Assembly (NCBI GenBank): GCA_000720805.1
Contig: JODI01000024.1
Coordinates: 62,001-126,000 of the forward strand
DNA: 64,000 nucleotides
Origin: Streptomyces violaceoruber
GTDB lineage: Bacteria > Actinomycetota > Actinomycetes > Streptomycetales > Streptomycetaceae
Direction: 5' to 3'
The translations under genes and the position numbers were made by a program. Numbering within the stretch: position 1 is the first letter of the stretch; each line of letters opens with the position of its first letter. Positions 16,443-23,579 of this stretch are shown one piece after another. The notes below the pieces were generated by a model, which saw only the letters and a program-made list of their open reading frames with translations, did not search any database and had not been told where the DNA came from.

Positions 16443-17774
16443 ATGCGTTCATCCCGTCGCCCGACCGACACGACCGTGCCGTTACGGACCCGACCGCGTG
16501 CCCTGACGGCACTGATCGCGCTGGCCACCGCCCTCGGCCTGGCGCTGACTCTGCTGACCGCGGCCGCCCCGCCGGCCGCCGCCGCCGACCTGCTGTCCCA
16601 GGGCAGGCCCGCGACCTCGTCGTCCACCGAGAACGCGGCCACCCCCGCGTCGGCGGCGGTGGACGGCAACACCGGCACGCGCTGGTCGAGCACGTTCAGC
16701 GATCCGCAGTGGCTGGGAGTCGATCTGGGCTCCACCGTCACCATCAGCCGAGTGATGCTGCGCTGGGAGGCCGCGTACGCCCGCGCGTTCCGGATCCAGA
16801 CCTCCGACAACGGCACCGCCTGGACCACCGTCTACTCGACCACGACAGGCACCGGCGGCCTTCAGAGCCTCGACGTGAACGGCAGCGGCCGGTACGTCCG
16901 CGTCCATGCCACCCGGCGGGGGACCGCCTACGGCTACTCGCTGTGGGAGTTCCAGGTGTACGGCTCCGGTGGCGGCACCCCTCCGGGCAACGGGATCCCG
17001 GACCCGACGACCGCCTCCGTCGAGGCCACCGACGGGCCGCTGACCACGGCCACGTACACCGTTCCCAGTCCGAGCGGGTACGGCTCCGGCACGGTCACGT
17101 ACCCGACGACCGGTGCCGCGTATCCGGGCGTCGTCCTGATGCCGGGCTATCAGGGCACACAGCAGAACCTGCAGTGGCTCGCACCGCGCCTCGCTTCCTG
17201 GGGCTTCGTCGTCATCAACGTCGGAACCACCACCCTCACCGACGATCCCGCATCGCGTGGCCGCCAGATCACCGCGGCCGGCACCCAATTGCTCGCGCTC
17301 GGCAACGCCCCCGGCAACCCGCTGTCGGGGAAGCTCAACGGCACGCTCGGCGCGGTCGGTCACTCGATGGGCGGTGGCGGCGTGATGGCGGCCCTCCGGG
17401 ACGACCCGCGCTTCCGGGCGGGCGTGCCGACGGCCCCGTACTACCCGAACGTGAACTTCTCCGCAGTCACCGACCCCACGTTCTTCCTGACCTGTCAGAG
17501 CGACCCCGTCGCCCACGGCAACAGCTACGCGGTGCCCTGGTACAACTCCATGTCCCAGGCGGAGAAGCTCTACATCGAGGTTCCGGGCGACCACCTGTGC
17601 CCGATGACGGGCTACGGCGACAAGGCCAAGCAGGGCAAGTGGATCCTGTCGTTCCTCAGCCTGTGGCTGCGTGGCGACACCCGCTTCAGCCCGTTCCTGT
17701 GCGGTCCCGTACGCGACGGCGACAAGAACGACACCTCCCTGGTCACACGCTGGATGGACACCTGCCAGTTCTGA
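16443..17774 (+). CDS. Secreted PET-hydrolase/cutinase-type polyesterase with F5/8C (CBM32-like) module
   Basis: This 443-aa secreted enzyme starts with a long signal peptide cut near residue 47. Residues about 50-180 form an F5/8-type C (discoidin, CBM32-like) domain: it reads DLLSQGRPATSSSTE, then DGNTGTRWSS and PQWLGVDLGS. A Gly/Pro linker leads to an alpha/beta hydrolase closely patterned on actinobacterial cutinases such as TfCut2. This part has PGYQGTQQNLQWLAPRLASW, the elbow GHSMGGGG with Ser308, Asp354 in CQSDPVAHG, His384 in GDHLCPM, and the C-terminal FLCGPVRDG...TCQF disulfide. Cys351 and Cys386 next to the catalytic Asp and His correspond to the extra disulfide of IsPETase-type enzymes. 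Expected activity is hydrolysis of cutin, aliphatic polyesters or possibly aromatic polyesters; only family membership is shown by sequence. Confidence 0.88.
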   Translation: MRSSRRPTDTTVPLRTRPRALTALIALATALGLALTLLTAAAPPAAAADLLSQGRPATSSSTENAATPASAAVDGNTGTRWSSTFSDPQWLGVDLGSTVTISRVMLRWEAAYARAFRIQTSDNGTAWTTVYSTTTGTGGLQSLDVNGSGRYVRVHATRRGTAYGYSLWEFQVYGSGGGTPPGNGIPDPTTASVEATDGPLTTATYTVPSPSGYGSGTVTYPTTGAAYPGVVLMPGYQGTQQNLQWLAPRLASWGFVVINVGTTTLTDDPASRGRQITAAGTQLLALGNAPGNPLSGKLNGTLGAVGHSMGGGGVMAALRDDPRFRAGVPTAPYYPNVNFSAVTDPTFFLTCQSDPVAHGNSYAVPWYNSMSQAEKLYIEVPGDHLCPMTGYGDKAKQGKWILSFLSLWLRGDTRFSPFLCGPVRDGDKNDTSLVTRWMDTCQF

Positions 17775-17808
17775 GGTGCTCCCCCTGGACTGTGAGAGGA
17801 GCCCGTCG

Positions 17809-17910
17809 TCAGAGGGTCATGAACGGCGAGTGCTCGCTGAGCAGGAGCTTGCGCAATACCGAGCGGATACGCGACAGGACGTGGCGACGTGACGACGCAG
17901 GCGCAGACAT
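17809..17910 (-). CDS. Possible 33-aa basic small protein or truncated gene
   Basis: An ATG at 17910, preceded by a G-rich GGGGGTT, opens a 33-codon frame on the minus strand. It encodes an Arg/Ser/Leu-rich peptide with an amphipathic middle (VLSRIRSVLRKLL). It is divergent from the ArsR gene, and the two ArsR-type palindromes lie between them, exactly where a regulated target would start. It may be a genuine small protein or the 5' remnant of a lost ArsR-controlled gene. No family is recognised. Confidence 0.35.
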   Translation of the reverse strand: MSAPASSRRHVLSRIRSVLRKLLLSEHSPFMTL

Positions 17911-17929
17911 GGGAACCCCCGCAGCGGTA

Positions 17930-17980
17930 AGGTACGCCTAGTTGCGTACCTATGTGAAGGTACGCAACTGGGCGTACCTT
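17930..17980. promoter_or_regulatory. Tandem ArsR-type operators
   Basis: Two near-identical inverted repeats sit side by side: AGGTACGC-N6-GCGTACCT at 17930-17951 and AAGGTACGC-N6-GCGTACCTT at 17957-17980. Their centres are 28 bp apart. They lie directly upstream of the ArsR-type gene starting at 17997 and downstream of the small minus-strand frame. They are very probably the binding sites of that regulator, allowing autorepression. Confidence 0.85.
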
Positions 17981-17996
17981 GTCGAGAGGTGAAGTG

Positions 17997-18308
17997 ATGG
18001 CGGAAGGCGAACTGGCGCACCCCCGTGCTGAGGAGTTGGAGGTGGGGCCCATCCTTCTGGCACTGGCTGATGGGAACCGGCGTCGGGTCGTGGCGGAACT
18101 TGCCGAACGGCCGGACGAGGAGCGGCTGTGCGCCTCTTTCGACCTGCCGGTGAGCAAGTCCAGTCGCACCCGTCACTGGCGAGTACTGCGCGAAGCGGGC
18201 TTGGTGTATCAGCGCGATGCCGGTAACGGGCTGTATATGCGCCTGCGCAAGGAGGACTTGGACCGCAGGTTCCCGGGCCTGATCCAGGCCGTCGTAGCCG
18301 CAGACTAG
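17997..18308 (+). CDS. ArsR-type winged-helix regulator
   Basis: This 103-aa winged helix-turn-helix protein of the ArsR/HTH_20 group has the wing-helix core ILLALADGNRRRVVAEL, then LPVSKSSRTRHWRVLREAGLV and YQRDAGNGLYMRLRKEDLDRRFPGL. It contains a single cysteine, so a classical multi-cysteine metal site is absent. It is therefore more likely to answer to a small organic or redox signal than to arsenite. The start ATG 17997 follows GAGAGGTGA. The palindromes just upstream indicate autoregulation. Its only other visible target is the short minus-strand frame, so the regulated function may have been lost or lie elsewhere. Confidence 0.88.
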   Translation: MAEGELAHPRAEELEVGPILLALADGNRRRVVAELAERPDEERLCASFDLPVSKSSRTRHWRVLREAGLVYQRDAGNGLYMRLRKEDLDRRFPGLIQAVVAAD

Positions 18309-18389
18309 ATGTGCTGTAAAAGGACACGAATTGACCGCCGGCGTCCGCTGCCGGTGACGGCCTGTACCCGCGGGCTCGACAGCCGCGGC

Positions 18390-18426
18390 CAGAGGCTCCG
18401 CCCCGAGCATCCGGGTGGAGCCTCTG
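18390..18426. terminator. Hairpin after the ArsR gene
   Basis: A 10-bp perfect stem CAGAGGCTCC / GGAGCCTCTG encloses a 17-base loop, 80 bases downstream of the ArsR stop. It is the only clear structure in the 327-bp gap 18309-18635, which otherwise holds no gene. Confidence 0.6.
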
Positions 18427-18635
18427 CGTGGTTGGTGGACCCGAGGTTCAACCTGTCGGGACTGTCGGCGCGAACCCGCCGCCGACCACGAGGCAGTGCT
18501 TCCGGTTGACGTTTTCTCAGAAAGCGTCGCGCAAAGGGGCATTGGCGGTCGCACTTCGGCAGTGAAACGGCGTACGCGGTCCTTCTTGCGGTGTAGCTTC
18601 TCCCCGTCAACAGGGGCTTGAGCAAGGGTGGATGT

Positions 18636-19706
18636 GTGGCTGCCTCTCCGCAAACCGAAAAATTCGCCGCCTGCCTCCGCATGCTGAAGGACCGCAGCGG
18701 CCGGGGCTACGACCGCCTCGGCAAGGAGGCGGGCGTCAGTGGCTCCAGTCTGCATCGGTACTGCTCCGGCCTCAGCGTCCCGACGGACTACCGGGTGGTG
18801 CACGCCTTCGCCAAGGTGTGCGGCGCCAGTGCGGAGGAACTCCGCGAACTCCACCGGCTGTGGGCGCTGGCGGACACCGACCGGGACGTACCGGCCGTCA
18901 CCGCCGAGGAGAACCCGGAACCGGAACCGGACGAACCTGCGGTGCCCGCGCAGGGGAGCCCGGGACCGGACGACGACACCCCGCCGGAGATCACTCGCGA
19001 CGATCCCGGGCAGCCGCGACGGTCCCGGCTGCCCGGGAAGCTGTCCTCCCGTTCCGGGATACTGGCCGCCGTGGTCGCGGTGGTGCTGGTGGCCGGTTTC
19101 GTCGTGTGGCTGCCCGTCGGACGCCCCGCCAGTGCGTCACCGGCGACCGACGACCGACTGCTGTACTCCCCCGCGTGCAAGTCGGTGAGCATGGGGCAGC
19201 ACGACGAGTGCGTGCGCGAGGTCCAGAGCCTGTTGGTGCGGGCGAAGGGCAGGCTCGCCGTCGACGGGGACTTCGGGCCGGAGACCCTGCGCAGATTGAC
19301 CGCGTTCCAGGTGCTGGCGGGCATGCCGGCCACCAACGTGGTCGACGAGGCCACCAAGGAGGCGCTCTACGGGCAGAAGGTGAGCATGGCGACCTGGGCG
19401 CCTGCCAAGGTGGAGAAGCGGATCCGGGAGGTGTTCGTCGAGGATCCCGGTACCGCCGTGTCCATCGCCCGCTGTGCGTCGTACCTCGACCCGCTGTGGG
19501 TGCTGCCCAACACCAACGGCAGCCGCAACTGGGGCGTGTTCCAGATCTCCGACGCCCGCCTGCGGGAACTCGAGGGCACACCGCTGCGGGCGTTCGATCC
19601 GGAGTGGAACATCAAGGCGGCCCACCGTCTGTGGAGCGTCCGGCGTGACTTCCACGACTGGCCCTCCTGCGAGGCGGCGCTGAAGGGCACACCGAAGAAG
19701 AGCTGA
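18636..19706 (+). CDS. Membrane-anchored XRE-HTH protein with extracellular PGBD and lysozyme-like domain
   Basis: This 356-aa protein has an unusual order. Residues about 5-75 form a cytoplasmic XRE-type helix-turn-helix (FAACLRMLKDRSGRGYDRLGKEAG...SSLHRYCSG). An acidic Pro/Glu-rich linker follows, then one transmembrane helix near residues 140-160 (ILAAVVAVVLVAGFVVWL). Outside the membrane come a peptidoglycan-binding domain 1 (about 175-245, with the DGDFGPETLRRLTAFQ repeat) and a C-terminal SLT/lysozyme-like fold. In that last domain the usual CESxLdP catalytic segment reads CASYLDP, with Ala281 at the glutamate position, so it is probably inactive and used for binding. I chose the GTG 18636 after AAGGGTGGA; a TTG 18 bases earlier is possible. 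It may be a cell-wall sensor that couples peptidoglycan binding to DNA binding (inference). Confidence 0.75.
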   Translation: MAASPQTEKFAACLRMLKDRSGRGYDRLGKEAGVSGSSLHRYCSGLSVPTDYRVVHAFAKVCGASAEELRELHRLWALADTDRDVPAVTAEENPEPEPDEPAVPAQGSPGPDDDTPPEITRDDPGQPRRSRLPGKLSSRSGILAAVVAVVLVAGFVVWLPVGRPASASPATDDRLLYSPACKSVSMGQHDECVREVQSLLVRAKGRLAVDGDFGPETLRRLTAFQVLAGMPATNVVDEATKEALYGQKVSMATWAPAKVEKRIREVFVEDPGTAVSIARCASYLDPLWVLPNTNGSRNWGVFQISDARLRELEGTPLRAFDPEWNIKAAHRLWSVRRDFHDWPSCEAALKGTPKKS

Positions 19707-19717
19707 AGCCCGTAGCC

Positions 19718-19743
19718 CCGGGGACCGCCGCGACGGTCCCCGG
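19718..19743. terminator. Bidirectional hairpin
   Basis: The stem CCGGGGACCG / CGGTCCCCGG encloses the loop CCGCGA. It sits between the convergent sensor gene and the M15 carboxypeptidase gene. Confidence 0.75.
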
Positions 19744-19774
19744 AGCCTCCGGTTCCGGATCACCCGGGGCGGCG

Positions 19775-20524
19775 TCAGATCGTGCCGTTCTCCCACCACC
19801 AGTCGCGGCCGAGGTCAGCCCTGCTGTCGACGTGCTGGTGGTCGACGGTGTACGTCTCCAGCCCGGAGAACCCGCAGGTCTCCGCCTTCTGGTAGACGGT
19901 CTTGTTGGACACGCCGGGCACGTCGAGGTCGGCCGCGGTGCCGTACAGGTGCATGCTGTCGCCGGCGCCGCCGATATCGGCGTTGTGCGCGATGCTGCGG
20001 AAGCCGGAGTTGACCGTGATCGGCTTGTCGCCCAGCTTCTTGCGCAGCGCCTCCAGCTTGTACATGCAGCGGCGGGCGTTCTCCTTCGCCTCTGCCGCGC
20101 TCACCTTGCCGCCGTTGAAGGTGCCGCTCGACTGGTCCACGAACTCGCTCCAGTTGAAGTGGGCCGTGGAGCCGTCCGACTGCTCCAGCGCGTTGAGCTT
20201 CGCCTGGGTGTTGGGTCCGACGCTGGCGTCGGCGGTGAGACCGTACGCCGCCTGGAACCGGCGTACGGCCGCGGCCGTCCCCGGGCCGAAGTCCCCGTCT
20301 ATGCCGACCCGGGTGTGGCCGGCGCTGTCGGCCGCCCAGCCGGCGACCCGGATCTGCAGCTCGGTCACGTCGGCGCCGCCGGCACCCTGCTCCAGTGTGC
20401 GCGACCACGAATAGGCCTGTGCGACGCCCGAGAACAACAGCTGGCCGAACGCGACGCCGGCACCGGCGGCCAGCGTGCCTCGCAGCATGGTGCGGCGGTC
20501 GATGGGGCGGAAGGAGGAAGTCAT
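19775..20524 (-). CDS. Secreted M15 family D-Ala-D-Ala carboxypeptidase with PGBD
   Basis: This 249-aa Tat-exported protein (signal DRRTMLRGTLAAGAG) has an N-terminal peptidoglycan-binding domain 1 (about residues 45-110, DGDFGPGTAAAVRRFQ). A peptidase M15A domain follows: it reads FNWSEFVDQ, then VNSGFRSIAHNADIGGAGDSMHLYGTAADLDVPG and VDHQHVD. The zinc ligands are expected to be the His of SMH, the Asp of AADLD and the His of HQHVD. It trims stem peptides of peptidoglycan, as the zinc carboxypeptidase of Streptomyces albus G does. It is one of four minus-strand secreted genes in a row with cell-wall signatures. Confidence 0.9.
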   Translation of the reverse strand: MTSSFRPIDRRTMLRGTLAAGAGVAFGQLLFSGVAQAYSWSRTLEQGAGGADVTELQIRVAGWAADSAGHTRVGIDGDFGPGTAAAVRRFQAAYGLTADASVGPNTQAKLNALEQSDGSTAHFNWSEFVDQSSGTFNGGKVSAAEAKENARRCMYKLEALRKKLGDKPITVNSGFRSIAHNADIGGAGDSMHLYGTAADLDVPGVSNKTVYQKAETCGFSGLETYTVDHQHVDSRADLGRDWWWENGTI

Positions 20525-20567
20525 GGTCGTCCTTTCAAAGGGGGAGGTGCGGTGGCGCGAGAAGAGG

Positions 20568-20984
20568 TCAGTAGGCGATCTGGAACGTCACGTTCTGCGC
20601 GTCGGTGTCGTAGGCGTGCACGCGCAGGACGAAGTGGGTGCCGTCCTTGACGTCGGTGGCGACGGTCGCCCACTCGGTGCCGTGGGTGGTGTACGCGTCG
20701 CCGTTGTTGCACTTGCTGGTGTGGTCGACGAACACCACACAGGCGTCCAGGTACACCCCCGGCTCGTCCGTGATGAGCCGCATGTTGATGTCGTCGCACC
20801 GCGAGGACGTGGTGTAGGTGCCGTACGACACGGCGGCCGAGGAGTAGTGGTACGTCAGGGTCCTCGCGCCGCCGTAGCAACTGGTCGCAGTCGCGGCAGG
20901 CTGTGCGGAGGCGGGCGCGACGCCCACTCCCAGCAGCGCGGCCGCGGTGAACAGAGCCGAGGCGAACGCCCTGCTCCGGATCAT
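20568..20984 (-). CDS. Small secreted four-cysteine protein (paralogue A)
   Basis: This 138-aa protein has a Sec signal peptide cut after about residue 28 (SAQ/AAT region). The mature part of about 105 residues has four cysteines in CYGGA, SRCDDINMR, ACVVF and KCNN, so two disulfides are likely. GGAGACC lies just before the ATG at 20984. It is clearly homologous to the next gene upstream, sharing the CYGGA, RCDDINMR and ATDVxDG motifs. No family function is known to me. Its place between an M15 peptidase and a muramidase suggests a role at the cell wall or against competitors. Confidence 0.75.
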   Translation of the reverse strand: MIRSRAFASALFTAAALLGVGVAPASAQPAATATSCYGGARTLTYHYSSAAVSYGTYTTSSRCDDINMRLITDEPGVYLDACVVFVDHTSKCNNGDAYTTHGTEWATVATDVKDGTHFVLRVHAYDTDAQNVTFQIAY

Positions 20985-21007
20985 GGTGGTCTCCGATCGG
21001 GTGGGAG

Positions 21008-21397
21008 TCAGAAGGCGATCTGCACGACGGCGTCGTCGCCCTCCAGGGGTATGCCGTTGGGCACCGTGAACTTGCTGCCGTCCAGGACGTCGGTGGCGAT
21101 GGTCGTCCAGCTCCGGCCGACCTTGGTCCAGCCGTTGCAGGTGCCGTACTTCGCGAACTTCACGCAGGCCCACACGTAGTCCGCGGTTCCGCTGATGACG
21201 CGCATGTTGATGTCGTCGCAGCGGCTCGTGGTCCAGTAGGGGCCGAAATCGACGACGTCCCCATAGCGCGCGGTGACCGCCCCGCCGTAGCAGCTGGTCG
21301 CCGCGGTGGCGGCCGAGGCGGAGGCGGGCGCCGGAACGGTGAAGCCCAGGGTGACGAACAGTGCGACGAGGCACGCGTGTGAGAACCGGGTGGTCAT
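21008..21397 (-). CDS. Small secreted four-cysteine protein (paralogue B)
   Basis: This 129-aa secreted protein has a signal peptide ending near SASA and a mature region of about 97 residues. It carries four cysteines in CYGGA, SRCDDINMR, ACVKF and TCNG, in the same order as its neighbour. AGGAGAAACCCC precedes the ATG at 21397. The two genes lie 23 bp apart and look like an old tandem duplication, since identity is limited to the motifs around the cysteines and the C-terminal ATDV segment. The function is unknown. Confidence 0.75.
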   Translation of the reverse strand: MTTRFSHACLVALFVTLGFTVPAPASASAATAATSCYGGAVTARYGDVVDFGPYWTTSRCDDINMRVISGTADYVWACVKFAKYGTCNGWTKVGRSWTTIATDVLDGSKFTVPNGIPLEGDDAVVQIAF

Positions 21398-21423
21398 GGG
21401 GTTTCTCCTTGGTCCGGCCGGGG

Positions 21424-22779
21424 TCAGCGGTTGGCCAGGCGGTCCAGATCGGCCTGGGTGCCGTTGAACACGTCCGCGGTCGCCGGTGCCTGGATGCCCG
21501 GGAAGAGCGCGGCGTCGGTGTACTGCCACATCGCCCAGGCCGTCGAGCCGCTCGGCAGCGGCGGCTGCGTGATCGACTGGCGGTAGTCCGCGAGTTGCAG
21601 CGGATACCGGGCGAAGGCGGTGGTCGAACCCAGGCAGTCGTCCAGGAAGGACTTCTGGGTGTAGATCATCGGAGTGCGGCCGAAGGCCGCCTCCACCCGG
21701 TCGAGCCAGGCCTTGGCGTCATTGACCGTGCCGTAGGTGGGGCAGCGTCCGCTGCCGTCGTCCATGCGTTCCAGGTCGAATATCGGCGGCAGGTCGCCGG
21801 CTCGCTGCCCGGTGTAGCCGGTCGTCCGCACGGCGGCGATGAACCGGTCGGCCTGCGCGGCACCCGTGTCGGGCGACGTGCCCGTGTAGAAGTGGTAGGG
21901 CGCGACGGCCAGCCCCGCCGCCCTGGCCCCCTCGAGGTCGGTGGCGAGGTATTCGTCGGTGACGTTCAGGCCCCGGGTGGCCTTGACCGTGGCGAACTCG
22001 ACACCCGAGGCCCGTACGGCCTTCCAGTCGATCGGCGCGCCGCCGGGATGCTGGTACTTGGCCGTGTCCAGGCCGTCGATCGGATAGCCGGCGGGTCGCG
22101 ATGGCGTGCAGTACGTGTTACGGCCCGCCCAGTCCACCAGTTTCGCCCAGGTGTTGGTGCCCACGACGCCGTCGGCACTGAGGTTGGCGCAGTGCTGGAG
22201 CTCGACGACCCGGGCCTCGGTACCGCCGCCGAAGTCGCCGTCGATCGCCAGCGGCGGATAGTGGAACGGCTCCATGGCCAGGTTCAGACGGCACTGCACC
22301 TCCTTGACCTCAACTCCCTTCGCACCCTGTCGCAGCGTGGGGCGCGCGTCGGTGTGGCCGCACACCGACGTCTGCGCCGTGCTCGACGTGCCCTTGGTCG
22401 CGCAGGTGTGCGGCGACGCGGCCCAGGTGTTCAGCGCCGCCCAGGTCTGCGGGCCGAGCACACCGTCCGCGCCCAGCCCGGCACACCGCTGGAACTCCTT
22501 GACCCGCGTCTCCGTCGCCGGCCCGAACGAGCCGTCCGCCGCGATCGGCGTGTACCGGCTCGGCTTCGTCGCCAGATTGAGCTCGCACTGTGCCTCGACC
22601 GCCGAGTCCCCCGTCGATCCCTGCTGCAGCGTGGGCTGTGCGCTCGTGTGCCCGCAGACCGCGACCGCGGCCGCCGCGGACTCCGCCGCCTGCACCGCCT
22701 GCACCGCCGCGGGCCCGTACGCGGGCAGGACCGCTGCCACGGCGAGGGTCAGACCCCGCAGAAGCGTCCTTTGTCCCAT
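21424..22779 (-). CDS. Secreted GH25 muramidase with two peptidoglycan-binding domains
   Basis: This 451-aa secreted lysozyme starts MGQRTLLRGLTLAVAA with a signal peptide ending near residue 35. Two peptidoglycan-binding domain 1 repeats follow (about 40-115 and 135-215), each introduced by VCGHT and containing DGxFGxxTEARV. The C-terminal GH25 catalytic domain (about 235-451) begins GLDTAKYQHPGG. Asp in that motif and the acidic pair in FDLERMDD are the expected catalytic residues; WQYTD near the end is also typical. It cleaves the MurNAc-GlcNAc bond of peptidoglycan. GAGGGGGGAAC lies ahead of the ATG at 22779. Confidence 0.9.
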   Translation of the reverse strand: MGQRTLLRGLTLAVAAVLPAYGPAAVQAVQAAESAAAAVAVCGHTSAQPTLQQGSTGDSAVEAQCELNLATKPSRYTPIAADGSFGPATETRVKEFQRCAGLGADGVLGPQTWAALNTWAASPHTCATKGTSSTAQTSVCGHTDARPTLRQGAKGVEVKEVQCRLNLAMEPFHYPPLAIDGDFGGGTEARVVELQHCANLSADGVVGTNTWAKLVDWAGRNTYCTPSRPAGYPIDGLDTAKYQHPGGAPIDWKAVRASGVEFATVKATRGLNVTDEYLATDLEGARAAGLAVAPYHFYTGTSPDTGAAQADRFIAAVRTTGYTGQRAGDLPPIFDLERMDDGSGRCPTYGTVNDAKAWLDRVEAAFGRTPMIYTQKSFLDDCLGSTTAFARYPLQLADYRQSITQPPLPSGSTAWAMWQYTDAALFPGIQAPATADVFNGTQADLDRLANR

Positions 22780-22964
22780 CTGTTGTTCCCCCCTCTGGTG
22801 AGTGGCCGGGATCCCCGGCCACCGGTGATGCTGGCAGCGGTTGCCCCGAAGGAGATCCCCTTGCTCCGGATTGGGACGCCGGGACACTCACACGCCGGTG
22901 ACCTGCGAGGACGGATCACCGCTGGGATGAACATGGGATACGGACGGCCGAGCTGGAGCCCGAT

Positions 22965-23060
22965 GGGGAAGCCGGCACCGGTGGTACCGAGAAGATCGCC
23001 GAGCACGGCGGCGGCCACTCCGACGACCTCGACGTCCCCCTCGTCGTGTCCGGTGCCGCG
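22965..23060 (+). pseudogene. Relic of an alkaline-phosphatase-superfamily gene
   Basis: Within the 351-bp gap between the muramidase and the next gene, one plus-strand frame reads EKIAEHGGGHSDDLDVPLVV. This strongly resembles the metal-binding tail of type I phosphodiesterase/sulfatase-like alkaline phosphatase family proteins. There is no start, and the flanking sequence has lost similarity. I take it as a decayed fragment. The rest of the gap (22780-23130) shows nothing else. Confidence 0.35.
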
Positions 23061-23130
23061 GTTGCGGACGTTCGGTGCGCCCCGGCCGCGTCGTCAGCCC
23101 CGGGCGCACCGGCCGCCGACAGTCGTGCGG

Positions 23131-23538
23131 TCAGCGGTCTCGATCACCTCCGGCATGCTGCCCGGTATCGCCCGTCGGTGACTGTCGCGCGGCGTCCAGC
23201 GCCCGCGCCAGCTGCTCCCGGGCGCGGCGCTGGATGCCCTCGCTGTCGTGCAGGAGTTCCTCGGTCTCCTCGGGCGTGAGCGGCGAGGGCGGCGGGGTGC
23301 TCTCTGTCAGCTGGGCGTAGAGGCGGCGGCAGGCCCGGTCCTCGTCAGGAAAACGCTCCAACACCGTGCGCACGCCCCGCTGTTGAACGCCCACCACCCA
23401 CTCACCAGCCTGTTCCTCCAGGTAGAGGCGGTCCTCCGGCCTGGGGCCGCCGGGGGAGCCGGGGCAGTCGGCGATCTCGTACAGTCCCGCCGGGACCCCG
23501 GCCGCGCTCAGCGCCTCGCACAGCTGGTGACGGTCCAT
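23131..23538 (-). CDS. Probable immunity protein for the TNT toxin
   Basis: This 135-aa acidic cytoplasmic protein has no signal peptide. It reads LCEALSAAGVPAGLYEIADC, then DRLYLEEQAGEWVVGVQQRG and FPDEDRACRRLYAQL. This pattern resembles the small proteins that follow TNT-domain toxin genes in actinobacteria. The C-terminus is charged and helical. It begins 41 bp after the stop of the TNT-type gene on the same strand, with AGGATCAGGAC before the ATG, so the two are co-transcribed. I infer that it binds the toxin and blocks NAD+ hydrolysis in the producer. Confidence 0.65.
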   Translation of the reverse strand: MDRHQLCEALSAAGVPAGLYEIADCPGSPGGPRPEDRLYLEEQAGEWVVGVQQRGVRTVLERFPDEDRACRRLYAQLTESTPPPSPLTPEETEELLHDSEGIQRRAREQLARALDAARQSPTGDTGQHAGGDRDR

Positions 23539-23579
23539 GTCCTGATCCTGCCCCTGCTCCTGCCCTCGGCCCTTCGGCG

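Noticed and set aside
17930..17980. Attachment site or transposon end suggested by the repeated AGGTACGC motif
   Set aside because: Two symmetric dyads next to an ArsR gene are better explained as operators; no integrase or transposase is nearby.
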